Below are positions 19,101 through 26,780 of a stretch of 64,000 nucleotides of DNA, one piece after another (position 1 is the first letter of the stretch; each line of letters begins with the position of its first letter). The notes under the pieces were generated by a model. It did not search any database. It saw only the letters and a list, made by a program, of their open reading frames with translations, and was not told the origin of the DNA. This DNA comes from Urbifossiella sp043733485. GTDB taxonomy: Bacteria; Planctomycetota; Planctomycetia; Gemmatales; Gemmataceae. A program made the translations under genes and the position numbers. The stretch is from NCBI GenBank assembly GCA_043733485.1, contig JAYTGN010000083.1, positions 12,398 to 76,397 on the forward strand, written 5' to 3'.

Positions 19101-20363
19101 ATGCCCTGCACGCCGACCGATCATCGTTCTTCGCGCCGTCAATGGTTGGGCTCGGTCGGAGCGATGGGCCTCGCCGGACTCGCGACACCGGCCGTTGCCG
19201 AGGAACTCAAGAAGCAGCGCAAGCAGGTTCTGTTCGTGTGGCTCGATGGTGGCATGAGCCAACTCGAAAGCTGGGATCCGAAGCCGAACACACCGTTCGG
19301 TGGTCCCTTTCGAAGCATTCAAACTGCCGTGCCCGGCGTCCGCATTTCCGAACTGATGCCGCACTCCGCGAAGATCATGAACCGCCTCGCGATCGTTCGA
19401 AGCGTCTGCACGCAGGACGATTCCCATTCGGCGGGCGTCGATCGCATCCAGCGCGGCGACCCCAAGAACCGCGGCGTCGTTTATCCTTACTTCGGCTCCG
19501 CCGTCGCCAAACTCGTCGGCGATAACGCCAGCGGCCTGCCGCCGTACATCTGGGTGAAGCCGATGAACGGCGGGTTCATCTTTAAGGACGCCGGGTTCCT
19601 CGGTCCGCGTTACGGGGCACTCGCGCTCGGCGATGGCAAGCCGCCCGAGAACCTGCTTCGACCCAAGTCGCTCACGCTGGAAGAAGACGACGAGCGCAAC
19701 GAGCTTCGCAAGCTCGCGGACTCGCGGTACGTGGAGAATCGCCGCAAAGAATACACCGAGGCGAACAGCTACGCCTTCGAGATGGCGGCGCAACTTCAGA
19801 AGCGGGTCGAACTCTTCGACACCTCCAAACTTCCCGCGAAGGATCTGGAACGCTACGGCACGCACGACCTCGGCCGGCACCTCCTGCTCGCACGGCGACT
19901 TCTCGAACAAGGCGTCACGTTCGTGAAGGTCACGAGCTACGGATGGGACACGCACGGCGACCACTTCAACGGTGCGAGCAACCTGCATCCGAAATTCGAC
20001 CGCCCCTTCGCGGCCATCGTGGAAGACCTCCACGAACGCGGGATGCTGGACAACGTATTGGTGATCGCGATGGCGGAGTTCGGCCGCACGCCGCGGATCA
20101 ACGGGCACCTCGGCCGCGACCACTGGCCGCAGGCGTGGAGCGTGTGCATGGCGGGACGCGGCATCAAGCCGGGCATCGTCGCGGGCAAGACCAACGACAA
20201 GGGCACGGAGGTGGCGAGCGACCCCGTCGATGCCGGCGGCTTGTTTCACACGTGGTGGCGAGCGCTCGGCATCGACCCGAACAAGGTGCATTACAAGAAC
20301 GCGAGCCAACCGCTGCCGATCGCGCACGAAGACATGAAGCCTGTGAACGAAGTCTTATCCTAG
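19101..20363 (+). CDS. DUF1501 protein with Tat-type signal
   Basis: 420 residues; GAGG eight bases before the ATG. The N-terminus has SSRRQWLGSVGAMGLAGLAT, a twin-arginine-like signal, so export in folded form is likely. The mature part starts QVLFVWLDGGMSQLESWDPKP and has SVCTQDDSHSAG, VTSYGWDTHGDHFNG and AEFGRTPRINGHLGRDHW, the conserved blocks of DUF1501, a sulfatase/alkaline-phosphatase-superfamily-like group very abundant in planctomycetes. The His/Asp-rich motifs suggest metal binding; the substrate is unknown. It starts 23 bp after mqnE and precedes a WD40 gene, a pairing often seen in planctomycetes (cytochrome DUF1549/1553 partners are absent here). Confidence 0.93.
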   Translation: MPCTPTDHRSSRRQWLGSVGAMGLAGLATPAVAEELKKQRKQVLFVWLDGGMSQLESWDPKPNTPFGGPFRSIQTAVPGVRISELMPHSAKIMNRLAIVRSVCTQDDSHSAGVDRIQRGDPKNRGVVYPYFGSAVAKLVGDNASGLPPYIWVKPMNGGFIFKDAGFLGPRYGALALGDGKPPENLLRPKSLTLEEDDERNELRKLADSRYVENRRKEYTEANSYAFEMAAQLQKRVELFDTSKLPAKDLERYGTHDLGRHLLLARRLLEQGVTFVKVTSYGWDTHGDHFNGASNLHPKFDRPFAAIVEDLHERGMLDNVLVIAMAEFGRTPRINGHLGRDHWPQAWSVCMAGRGIKPGIVAGKTNDKGTEVASDPVDAGGLFHTWWRALGIDPNKVHYKNASQPLPIAHEDMKPVNEVLS

Positions 20364-20365
20364 AT

Positions 20366-20449
20366 TAGCCGCGACGCGGAGTCCTTGGAGCGAAGCGCGA
20401 CGGCACCGGCGATGTCGCGCTCCGCTCCGCAGACTGCGCGTCGCGGCTA
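20366..20449. repeat. Double-layer hairpin filling the DUF1501-WD40 gap
   Basis: Outer arms match in 17 of 18 bases (TAGCCGCGACGC... with ...GCGTCGCGGCTA), and inner arms GGAGCG.AGCGCGAC match in 14 of 15. The element occupies almost the whole 91-bp gap, ending five bases before the next ATG at 20455, where a Shine-Dalgarno site would be expected but is not seen. Confidence 0.8.
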
Positions 20450-20454
20450 AACGG

Positions 20455-21492
20455 ATGGTGCCCATGCAACCGCTAGAACTCGGCAAACCCCTCGTGCCAC
20501 CGTGCCAGGTTACGCGCATCCGGTTCAGCCCCGATGGCAAGACCCTGGTTGCGGCCTGCACCGATGGTCTCGTCCGGCGTTGGAACGTGACCGGCAAGGA
20601 GCCCGCCGAACTCGAGCCGCTCAAGGGGCACGACGGCTGGGTCGCGAGCCTCGTTCACGGGAAGGAGTCGCTGTTCAGTTCCGATAGCTGGGGGCGACTC
20701 ACGGCATGGGATGAGAATGGCAAACAACTCTGGAGCCACGGAACCGCTCACGACGGCTGGGTTCGCATGCTCGCCTCCGACCCGCTTGCGGTTTCGCGAC
20801 TGGCCACCTGCGGCAAGGATGGCTTCGTCCGGCTCTGGAACGCGAGCGATGGGAAAAGGATCGCCGAGTTCGACCAGAAAATCGATACCCTCGCCGTCGC
20901 GTTTTCGCCCGACGGCAAGACACTGTTCACTGGAGATCTCTTCGGGATCGTTCGCGAGCACGACATCCCTTCCTGCAAAGTGATTCGCACCTTCGAAGCC
21001 AAGGAACTCTACAAACTCGACCGCATCCAGGATGTCGGCGGCGTGCGCTGCTTGCTCTTCGATGCCTCGGGTAGGACGCTGATCGTCGCGGGCGCTGTGC
21101 CGAGTACCGGCGGGTTCGTGCAGTGCATCCCGCTGATCGTGGCGTTCGACCGCACGACGGGAAAGCGACTCTGGCAGTGGAAGGGTGCGAACGACAACGA
21201 AGGCTACGTCACCGATTTGGCCTGGCATCCGGACGGGTACATCGTGGGAAGTGCGAGTGGCCAGCCGGGCCAAGGGAAAGTGTTCTTTTTAAAGCCGGGA
21301 GAGGCCGCGCCGTTCTTCGTCGCCGCGAAGCCGAACGTCCACAGCGTCGCGATTCCTCCGGATGGTCTTCGCATTGCGGCGGCGCTCACCAACGCCAACA
21401 GTTCGGGCAACGGCAAGGTGAAGGGCGCTGGCGGCGAGTACCCTGCGAACAATTCGCCGATCCAGTTCTGGCAGGTATCGGCCTTGAAATAG
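20455..21492 (+). CDS. WD40 repeat protein
   Basis: 345 residues (342 if the second ATG at 20464 is used; neither has a clear Shine-Dalgarno). At least six WD40-like blades are visible, with repeats such as RFSPDGKTLVAACTDGLVRRW, LATCGKDGFVRLWNASDG, AFSPDGKTLFTGDLFGIVRE and LAWHPDGYIVGSASGQPG. A cytoplasmic or periplasmic beta-propeller used for protein interactions is expected; no signal peptide is present. It follows the DUF1501 gene and may be cotranscribed, although a strong palindrome separates them. The stop codon is the first three bases of the next hairpin. Confidence 0.9.
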   Translation: MVPMQPLELGKPLVPPCQVTRIRFSPDGKTLVAACTDGLVRRWNVTGKEPAELEPLKGHDGWVASLVHGKESLFSSDSWGRLTAWDENGKQLWSHGTAHDGWVRMLASDPLAVSRLATCGKDGFVRLWNASDGKRIAEFDQKIDTLAVAFSPDGKTLFTGDLFGIVREHDIPSCKVIRTFEAKELYKLDRIQDVGGVRCLLFDASGRTLIVAGAVPSTGGFVQCIPLIVAFDRTTGKRLWQWKGANDNEGYVTDLAWHPDGYIVGSASGQPGQGKVFFLKPGEAAPFFVAAKPNVHSVAIPPDGLRIAAALTNANSSGNGKVKGAGGEYPANNSPIQFWQVSALK

Positions 21493-21547
21493 CCCGCCGT
21501 TTACGGCGGGTCCGGGCTGTCCCAGACCCGCCGTAAACGGCGGGCTA
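21490..21547. terminator. 23-bp perfect hairpin shared by convergent genes
   Basis: Arms 21490-21512 and 21525-21547 are perfect complements with a 12-base loop. The left arm begins with the TAG stop of the WD40 gene and the right arm ends 11 bp before the 3' end of the minus-strand porin-like gene. It could act as a bidirectional terminator, though no long T-run follows on either side. Confidence 0.7.
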
Positions 21548-21558
21548 AATGAGTCAGC

Positions 21559-22893
21559 TTACCACCGATAGATCACATCCATCGTAGCCGTGAACAGGTT
21601 TTGGCTCCCTTCGAACGGTGCACTGTTGGCGTTGTTGTCGTAGCGAACGCTCGGCCTAATGAGGAGCGAGTCGGTCGCCTTCCAAGTCACGCCGTAGGTC
21701 ACTTCAGTGTAAAGCCCCTTGAACCCGGTCCGGAAGCCGCTCGTATCCTCGAACACTTCCGCCCGGAGGAGACTGCTTACCTTATCGGTGTGCGCGTAGG
21801 TGAGGTAATTAACCGCCCCATACCAGTTGGTGTTGCCGACGTTCGGCACATTCTTGGTGTTGGAGTAAGTCGCATCGAGAATGTAGGTCAATTTGTCGGT
21901 GAACTTGTGGATCACCTGCAAATTGTACACGTTGTAGAAGGTGAACGCTTCGGCCGGAATAAACTCCGGGTTGGTGATCACCGTGTTCAAGAGTACCGTG
22001 GTCTTTCCCTCTTTCGGCGCCCACTTGATCTGGCCGAGGAAGGTGGCTCGGTTCGTCGGCTGGTCGATGAACGTGTCGCTACCGGTCGCGAGACCGTAAG
22101 ACACCGTCCAGGTGTCGTTGAGAGGTGTGGTCGCCCAGATGCCGGTGTGGGTGAACGGGTTGTACTGGAACCCGTAGGAGCGAGACAGGAACGGGGTATC
22201 GACGGCTTGAACCACTTCGTAGCTACAGTGGGTGGCGAAGCGGCCGAGCTTGACCGTGGTTCCCTCCGCCCCGAGGGTCGGTAGGAAAGCTTGGAAGTAA
22301 CCTTGATACAGGTCGATCGGGTACAGGACTGGGCCGCCGTTGTTCTTGCGGAGTTGGTCGTCCCACAGCCCGCGGACGACGGTGGTACGAGCATCGGACC
22401 CAGGCAGAATCCAATTCGTCACCCAGCCCAGTTGGAACTCTTTCTTACTGGCGTCGATGGCCTTCTCGACGATCAAATAGTTTTGGTTGAGCAGGAATTC
22501 GTTGGCCCGGTCGTTCATGAATACCGGTGCGTTCGATCCGCTTGCCGTGCCAACCGAGTACGACAACTCGGTCCAGCCGTAGATCTTGATGCCGTTGCTA
22601 TCCAGGATGTTCCCGAGCCGCGTCTCAGCGAGAGACTTCTCGATGAGGTATTTGGTAGGCGGAGGAGTCTCGTCCTTCTTCTCTTCTTCCTTCTTGTCGT
22701 CGGCGCCGTCCTTCTTGGGCTCTGCCTCTTTCTTGGGCGCAGGCTCCTGAATCGCGGGCAGGGTGCCGGGGCCGGGCAGCGTGGCCCCCGGTTGGCCGAC
22801 TGCCGTTACACCGGGCAGCGACCCCGGCGGATCATAATTCGCCGGCGGCTGGCCACCGGTGAGCGAAACGGTGAGCAGAAGCGATGTAAACAT
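21559..22893 (-). CDS. Outer-membrane beta-barrel porin-like protein
   Basis: 444 residues from the ATG at 22891-22893 with AGGGA upstream; the longer upstream frame is not used. A short hydrophobic signal (MFTSLLLTVSLTGG) is followed by a Pro-rich and then Lys/Glu-rich linker (about 15-90: KKEAEPKKDGADDKKEEEKK) and a long run of alternating amphipathic beta strands ending TMDVIYRW. A terminal aromatic residue is the normal C-terminal signal of outer-membrane barrels. Sequence features (GWTELSYSVG, LGRFATHCSYEVVQAVDTPFLSRSYGFQYNPFTHTG) fit the planctomycete OmpL-like beta-barrel porin-2 family. The role is probably diffusion of small solutes; selectivity is unknown. Confidence 0.85.
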   Translation of the reverse strand: MFTSLLLTVSLTGGQPPANYDPPGSLPGVTAVGQPGATLPGPGTLPAIQEPAPKKEAEPKKDGADDKKEEEKKDETPPPTKYLIEKSLAETRLGNILDSNGIKIYGWTELSYSVGTASGSNAPVFMNDRANEFLLNQNYLIVEKAIDASKKEFQLGWVTNWILPGSDARTTVVRGLWDDQLRKNNGGPVLYPIDLYQGYFQAFLPTLGAEGTTVKLGRFATHCSYEVVQAVDTPFLSRSYGFQYNPFTHTGIWATTPLNDTWTVSYGLATGSDTFIDQPTNRATFLGQIKWAPKEGKTTVLLNTVITNPEFIPAEAFTFYNVYNLQVIHKFTDKLTYILDATYSNTKNVPNVGNTNWYGAVNYLTYAHTDKVSSLLRAEVFEDTSGFRTGFKGLYTEVTYGVTWKATDSLLIRPSVRYDNNANSAPFEGSQNLFTATMDVIYRW

Positions 22894-23137
22894 GGTCGTC
22901 CCTGACTGAGGGCTTGGGAATCGAAACCGTTGCCGTCCTGGCATCCGGTCCGGGTCGCCACACGGCGACCGGGTCACGAATCTCGCGGGAACCACTTGAG
23001 AGAGCGGGAAGGGTTCCGCGACAAATTGCTATTCGGCGAGATTCTCCGATTCCCTGAACACTCCGGGACGAATCGAACGCGACAGCGCGGTAATCTGGGC
23101 AACTGTGAAGGATGGTTCCACGCGGAAGGGCAAATCG

Positions 23138-23449
23138 TTAATCCACGGGGCTCAGGATGAGGAGCTTCACGCCCTTCACATAGTCCTTCACGCGAACCCG
23201 ATACTCGGCCATGTGCGGGGCCGCGGAGTGCGCGTGCAGCGCATCTACACTGGACCACTTCTCGACGACGACCACGGCATCCGGACCCGCCAACTCCTGC
23301 ACGGCAACGGTGGTCGGTTCGTCGATCGTGGCCCCGTACTCGATGCAGCCCGCTTCGGCGCGAACGAGTGGCGTCAGCCGCAGAAACTCCTTCAAATAGG
23401 GCTCGCGGGTGCCGGTATTGAGTTGAATCGTGGCGATGACATGGATCAT
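23138..23449 (-). CDS. Antibiotic biosynthesis monooxygenase (ABM) domain protein
   Basis: 103 residues, the usual size of single-domain ABM/YgiN-type proteins, which are dimeric ferredoxin-like alpha-beta folds. The pattern MIHVIATIQLNTGTREPYLKEF, RAEAGCIEY and VVEKWSSVDALHAHSAAPHM matches the family, including the conserved EKW and the helix ending HM. Known members oxidise quinols or other small aromatics without cofactor, or degrade reactive metabolites; the substrate is not deducible. It lies between the porin-like gene (244 bp downstream) and the WD40/PanB pair. Confidence 0.9.
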   Translation of the reverse strand: MIHVIATIQLNTGTREPYLKEFLRLTPLVRAEAGCIEYGATIDEPTTVAVQELAGPDAVVVVEKWSSVDALHAHSAAPHMAEYRVRVKDYVKGVKLLILSPVD

Positions 23450-23512
23450 GGTTGGGGTACCTGTTAAGTGAGTGCTGAAAGAAGTGGCAGAGGCAGCACA
23501 GGGGCGGGGCGA

Positions 23513-24502
23513 TCAACAATCGTCCACGTCCCACACGACGATTCTACCGGTATCGCTTCCGACGGCTGCGAGCATTCCATCCGGTGAGAAGGCGACGCTC
23601 CGCAATCGACCGATGTTCCAGGCGTAGGTCTTGGCGATCTGCCAGGTATCGGTGTCGTAGAGCTTCACGGTCTCGTCGTTACTCGTGGCAGCGAGAAAAC
23701 GGCCCGAGGGGTGGAAGGCGATGCAGGTGAGTTCTCTTCTGCCCGAAGCGATTCGTTTGGGTTCAAGCGATAAGTCGTTCGCGTCCCAGACAAAGAATGC
23801 GTTGCGCGATCGAAGAACGAGCCAGGTATCGTTGGGGTGGAAGAGTAACTGATCCCAATATGCGATCTTGTCGCTGACCGGAGTGCGGCTCACGAGTGAC
23901 CAGTCTCGTGGATCGTACGCACCGAGTTCATAGGCGTGTTCTTCTCCCTGTAGATTGAGCGTGACGATTCGGGTTCCTCTGCTGTCGATGGCAAGAAAGC
24001 TCTTAGGCTCGACTTCGGATTCTTCACTCAGTGTCTTCAACCACTCCCGAGCAGGCGGTAAGCCGGGAGGCTGCTTCCATCGGGCGATCACATCGGGGCC
24101 CCGACGCGACGCGCGTCCCGAGGCAATGAAGGAACCTCCGTCCGGCAGAACGGCCAGCCGGAAATCGTAATCCGCTTCAATTCCGAGCGAGTGGATCGCA
24201 TTCTTGGAAAGATCGAGCGCACGGTAGTGCTTTCGTTCGTCGTCGCGTTTCTCCTTCGCAGCCAGGTAAAGCCACCGCCCGGCCGGATTGACGCAGAACC
24301 CCGTCACAAACTGGTCCGCCAAAAGGTGAAGAATGGGATCGGCCGACCCGGGAATCGACCAGACCCCGATCCCACGGCTGTCCCGGGTTTGGTTCGTCAA
24401 TCGCGTGGCGCCTGCGGCGTAAAGGCGGCCGTCAGGTCCGAATGTCAGTTGATCGATAAAGAGGATGGGTGACTGAAGCATCAACATGGTCGAGCACCTC
24501 AC
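23513..24502 (-). CDS. WD40 repeat protein coupled to panB
   Basis: 329 residues if the GTG at 24500-24502 is used; that codon overlaps the panB stop in a GTGA junction, the usual sign of translational coupling. An ATG five codons in (24487) with GAGG nine bases upstream is an equally good start. WD-like repeats appear throughout: LTFGPDGRLYAAGATR, CVNPAGRWLYLAAKEK, LLFHPNDTWLVLRSRN, IAFHPSGRFLAATSNDETVKLY and VAFSPDGMLAAVGSDTGRIVVW. A beta-propeller protein-interaction role is likely. Why it should be coupled to pantothenate synthesis is unclear; chance operon membership is possible. Confidence 0.88.
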   Translation of the reverse strand: MRCSTMLMLQSPILFIDQLTFGPDGRLYAAGATRLTNQTRDSRGIGVWSIPGSADPILHLLADQFVTGFCVNPAGRWLYLAAKEKRDDERKHYRALDLSKNAIHSLGIEADYDFRLAVLPDGGSFIASGRASRRGPDVIARWKQPPGLPPAREWLKTLSEESEVEPKSFLAIDSRGTRIVTLNLQGEEHAYELGAYDPRDWSLVSRTPVSDKIAYWDQLLFHPNDTWLVLRSRNAFFVWDANDLSLEPKRIASGRRELTCIAFHPSGRFLAATSNDETVKLYDTDTWQIAKTYAWNIGRLRSVAFSPDGMLAAVGSDTGRIVVWDVDDC

Positions 24503-25308
24503 CGAAAGCTTTGCTCGGCTCCAGGGAACTTCCCTTCGCGGACTTCCTGACCGTAAGTCTGAAGTGCCGTGTGAATCTGGGAACCGACCTCCGCGTAGCG
24601 CTTCACGAACTTCGGTTTGAAGTCTGGGTAGAGACCGAGCAGGTCGTGGAAGACCAGCACCTGGCCATCGCAGCCCGCACCGGCACCGATGCCGATGGTG
24701 GGAATCGTCAGGGCTTGCGTAATCTTCGCCCCGACCTCCGCCGGCACGCTTTCCACCACCACTGAGAACGCACCGGCTTCCTCAACGGCCTTCGCATCGG
24801 CAAGCAGTTGTTCCAGATCGCGCTGCACCTTGAAGCCGCCGAGCAGATGTACCGATTGCGGCGTGAGCCCGACGTGACCCATCACGGGAATCCCGGCGTT
24901 GACAATGGCCAGGATGGCATCGGCCATGCGTTCGCCGCCTTCGAGCTTCACCGCGTGGGCACCGGCCTTTTTGATGAGCTTGCCCGCACTTCGCACCGCT
25001 TGCCGCGGGCTGACTTGATAAGACAAGAACGGCAGATCGGCGACGACCAGCGCTCGCCGAGTGCCCCTCACGACGCATTCCGTGTGATACGCCATCTGCC
25101 CCAGCGTGACGGGCAACGATGTCTGATGCCCTTGAATCACCATGCCGAGTGAATCGCCGACGAGGATGCAATCGACGCCGGATTCGTCGGCGAGGCGGGC
25201 CGAGGTGTAGTCGTAAGCCGTGACGACGACGAGTTTCTCGCCCCGGGCTTTCGCGGCGCGAAACTCCGGCACGGTCACTGGTTTTGGAACGGGAGGGGTC
25301 GCGCTCAT
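24499..25308 (-). CDS. panB: 3-methyl-2-oxobutanoate hydroxymethyltransferase
   Basis: 269 residues, typical for PanB. It transfers a hydroxymethyl group from 5,10-methylene-tetrahydrofolate to alpha-ketoisovalerate, giving ketopantoate, the first committed step of pantothenate/CoA synthesis in the cytoplasm. Diagnostic segments: VVTAYDYTSARLADESGVD, CILVGDSLGMVIQGH (metal-binding Asp), AHAVKLEGG, GIPVMGHVGLTPQSVH, VVVESVP (catalytic Glu), GIGAGAGCDGQVLVFHDLLG and FVKRYAEVG. The gene is intact. It is divergent from the DCC1-family gene; the 99-bp gap is mostly a palindrome. No panC or panD is present nearby. Confidence 0.97.
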   Translation of the reverse strand: MSATPPVPKPVTVPEFRAAKARGEKLVVVTAYDYTSARLADESGVDCILVGDSLGMVIQGHQTSLPVTLGQMAYHTECVVRGTRRALVVADLPFLSYQVSPRQAVRSAGKLIKKAGAHAVKLEGGERMADAILAIVNAGIPVMGHVGLTPQSVHLLGGFKVQRDLEQLLADAKAVEEAGAFSVVVESVPAEVGAKITQALTIPTIGIGAGAGCDGQVLVFHDLLGLYPDFKPKFVKRYAEVGSQIHTALQTYGQEVREGKFPGAEQSFR

Positions 25309-25342
25309 GGTTGTTTCATTCTAGCGGTTTGCGGTCATCATA

Positions 25343-25395
25343 TAGCGGTCGGTTTACTGGCCGTCCGATTCTGACGGCCGGTAAACCGACCGCTA
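25343..25395. repeat. Hairpin in a divergent promoter gap
   Basis: Arms 25343-25365 and 25373-25395 match in 22 of 23 bases with a 7-base loop. It lies between the divergent start codons of panB and the DCC1-family gene, so it cannot be a terminator for either; it could be an operator-like site or a passive repeat. Confidence 0.8.
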
Positions 25396-25407
25396 AATGA
25401 GATTCCC

Positions 25408-25800
25408 ATGCAGGCAATCCTCCTCTTCGACGGTCAGTGTGCCTTTTGCCGCAAGGGCGTCGGCATCCTCCAACGCCTCGACTGGTTGAAGCGCATCCAG
25501 TGTCGGGATTTCCGCGATGTGCCGAACCTACCGGTCTGTTCCGAACCCCTCGTGCCGCGACAGTTGCTCGAAGAAATGCACGTCGTCACGCCGGACCACC
25601 TACACAGCTATGCCGGCTACCGTGCGATTCGCTGGCTGGCGTGGCGGATTCCGCCGCTGTGGATGCTCGCTCCGTTCTTCTACCTGCCCGGCACCCTCTG
25701 GCTCGGCAACAGAGCCTATCGCTGGGTCGCCCGCAATCGCTTCAAACTGGTGCCGTGCGAACACGGCGTCTGCCAGGTTCCATTCAAGGGGCCGACGTAG
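25408..25800 (+). CDS. DCC1-like thiol-disulfide oxidoreductase family protein (DUF393)
   Basis: 130 residues. The N-terminal LLFDGQCAFCRKGV contains the family signature FDGxCxFC (Cys11 and Cys14), set on a thioredoxin-like strand-helix unit, then CRDFRDV and SYAGYRAIRWLAWRIPPLWML, the conserved YxGxxA...W region of DUF393. A hydrophobic stretch (about 75-100) may associate with the membrane. Members are named after soybean DCC1 and are thought to be redox-active, but the bacterial substrate is unknown. Apparently a single-gene unit. Confidence 0.9.
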   Translation: MQAILLFDGQCAFCRKGVGILQRLDWLKRIQCRDFRDVPNLPVCSEPLVPRQLLEEMHVVTPDHLHSYAGYRAIRWLAWRIPPLWMLAPFFYLPGTLWLGNRAYRWVARNRFKLVPCEHGVCQVPFKGPT

Positions 25801-25856
25801 CGAGGCCACTCGTTCGCCGCCACGTCGCGCGATCCAGAAAACGATGCGGAATCTAG

Positions 25857-25928
25857 TTACGGTTTGGTCGGAACGAGTTCGCCGCCGGGGCCGTAGAAGA
25901 CGACGTCGTAGTCGAACCGCGACGCCTC
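25857..25928 (-). pseudogene. Possible 3' remnant of another gene, in frame after a stop
   Basis: Immediately downstream of the TAG of the beta-helix/FG-GAP gene the same frame stays open for 23 codons to a TAA, encoding EASRFDYDVVFYGPGGELVP and three more residues. The composition looks like protein (DYDVVFYGPGGE) and the paralogue at 7790 has no such tail. It may be the end of an older gene overwritten when the FG-GAP module arrived, or simply chance. Confidence 0.35.
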
Positions 25929-26780
25929 CTACCCCACGAACACGCCATCGGTCAGGGCCGCACCGCCGAAGACGGAGAGGTCCTGGAACGTGCTCGGCTC
26001 GCCGTTTGAAATGAAGTTCACCCCGCGGTAGACGCGGACGTTCGCCGGCGAACCCTCCCCGCTGCCGACGGCGAGGTCGGCTCGCGCATCGCCGTCCGCG
26101 TTCTTGACGGCCACCCTCACGCCGCCGCGGTCGTTCGAGTTCCCCGCCACGAAGAAGTTCGCCACCGGCTGCGAGAACAGATTCGGACTGTTCGACGTGA
26201 GGGACGCCCCGGACAGAATGAAGACGCGCGGCGCGCCACCCGGCCCGCCGCCGAAGATCAGGTCCGCAAATCCGTCCCCGGTGATGTCGCCGAGTGCGGC
26301 AAAGATCCCATTGCGGAGCGTCTCGGCATCCTCCGGGAAGGCGAAGAAGTCGTTTTTCAACTTGGTGCGGGAACTGAGGAGCGTGGTGCCGTCGAACAGC
26401 GCGACGCGCGGCCCACCGCCAAAGCCTGCCGCCACGAGCAGGTCCGGCTTGCCGTCCCGGTTGATGTCGCCCAGCGCCGAGCGAGCCCCGCCGCGGAAGT
26501 TCGGATCGTCCACGCCCAGGAAGTTCGCGCGAACCGTCGGCGTGCTCCCCACCAAAGAGAAGATGGTGACGCGCGGCCCGCCGCCCTGATCCGGCGTGAC
26601 GACGATCTCGGCGCGACCATCGCCATCCAGATCGGCGGCCGAGACGAACCCACCGCCGGTGAAGTCTTCGCTGCCCGCAAACGGCGCCGTGACCGGAATG
26701 AGCAGCGTGCTGTTGTCGACGCCACTGACGACGGCGAAGCGGATCGGCACGCCCGGCCCCGTGACGAGAATCGTGTCCGG
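25929..26780 (-). repeat. FG-GAP 3' module, copy of 7790-8641
   Basis: The final 283 codons plus stop, nearly identical at protein level (about 13 differences by eye) to the end of the gene at 7790-11845. The upstream ~40 residues of the FG-GAP region diverge quickly, so the duplicated block has a fairly sharp 5' edge near GDGTPDTIL/NDGTPDTIL. Confidence 0.85.
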
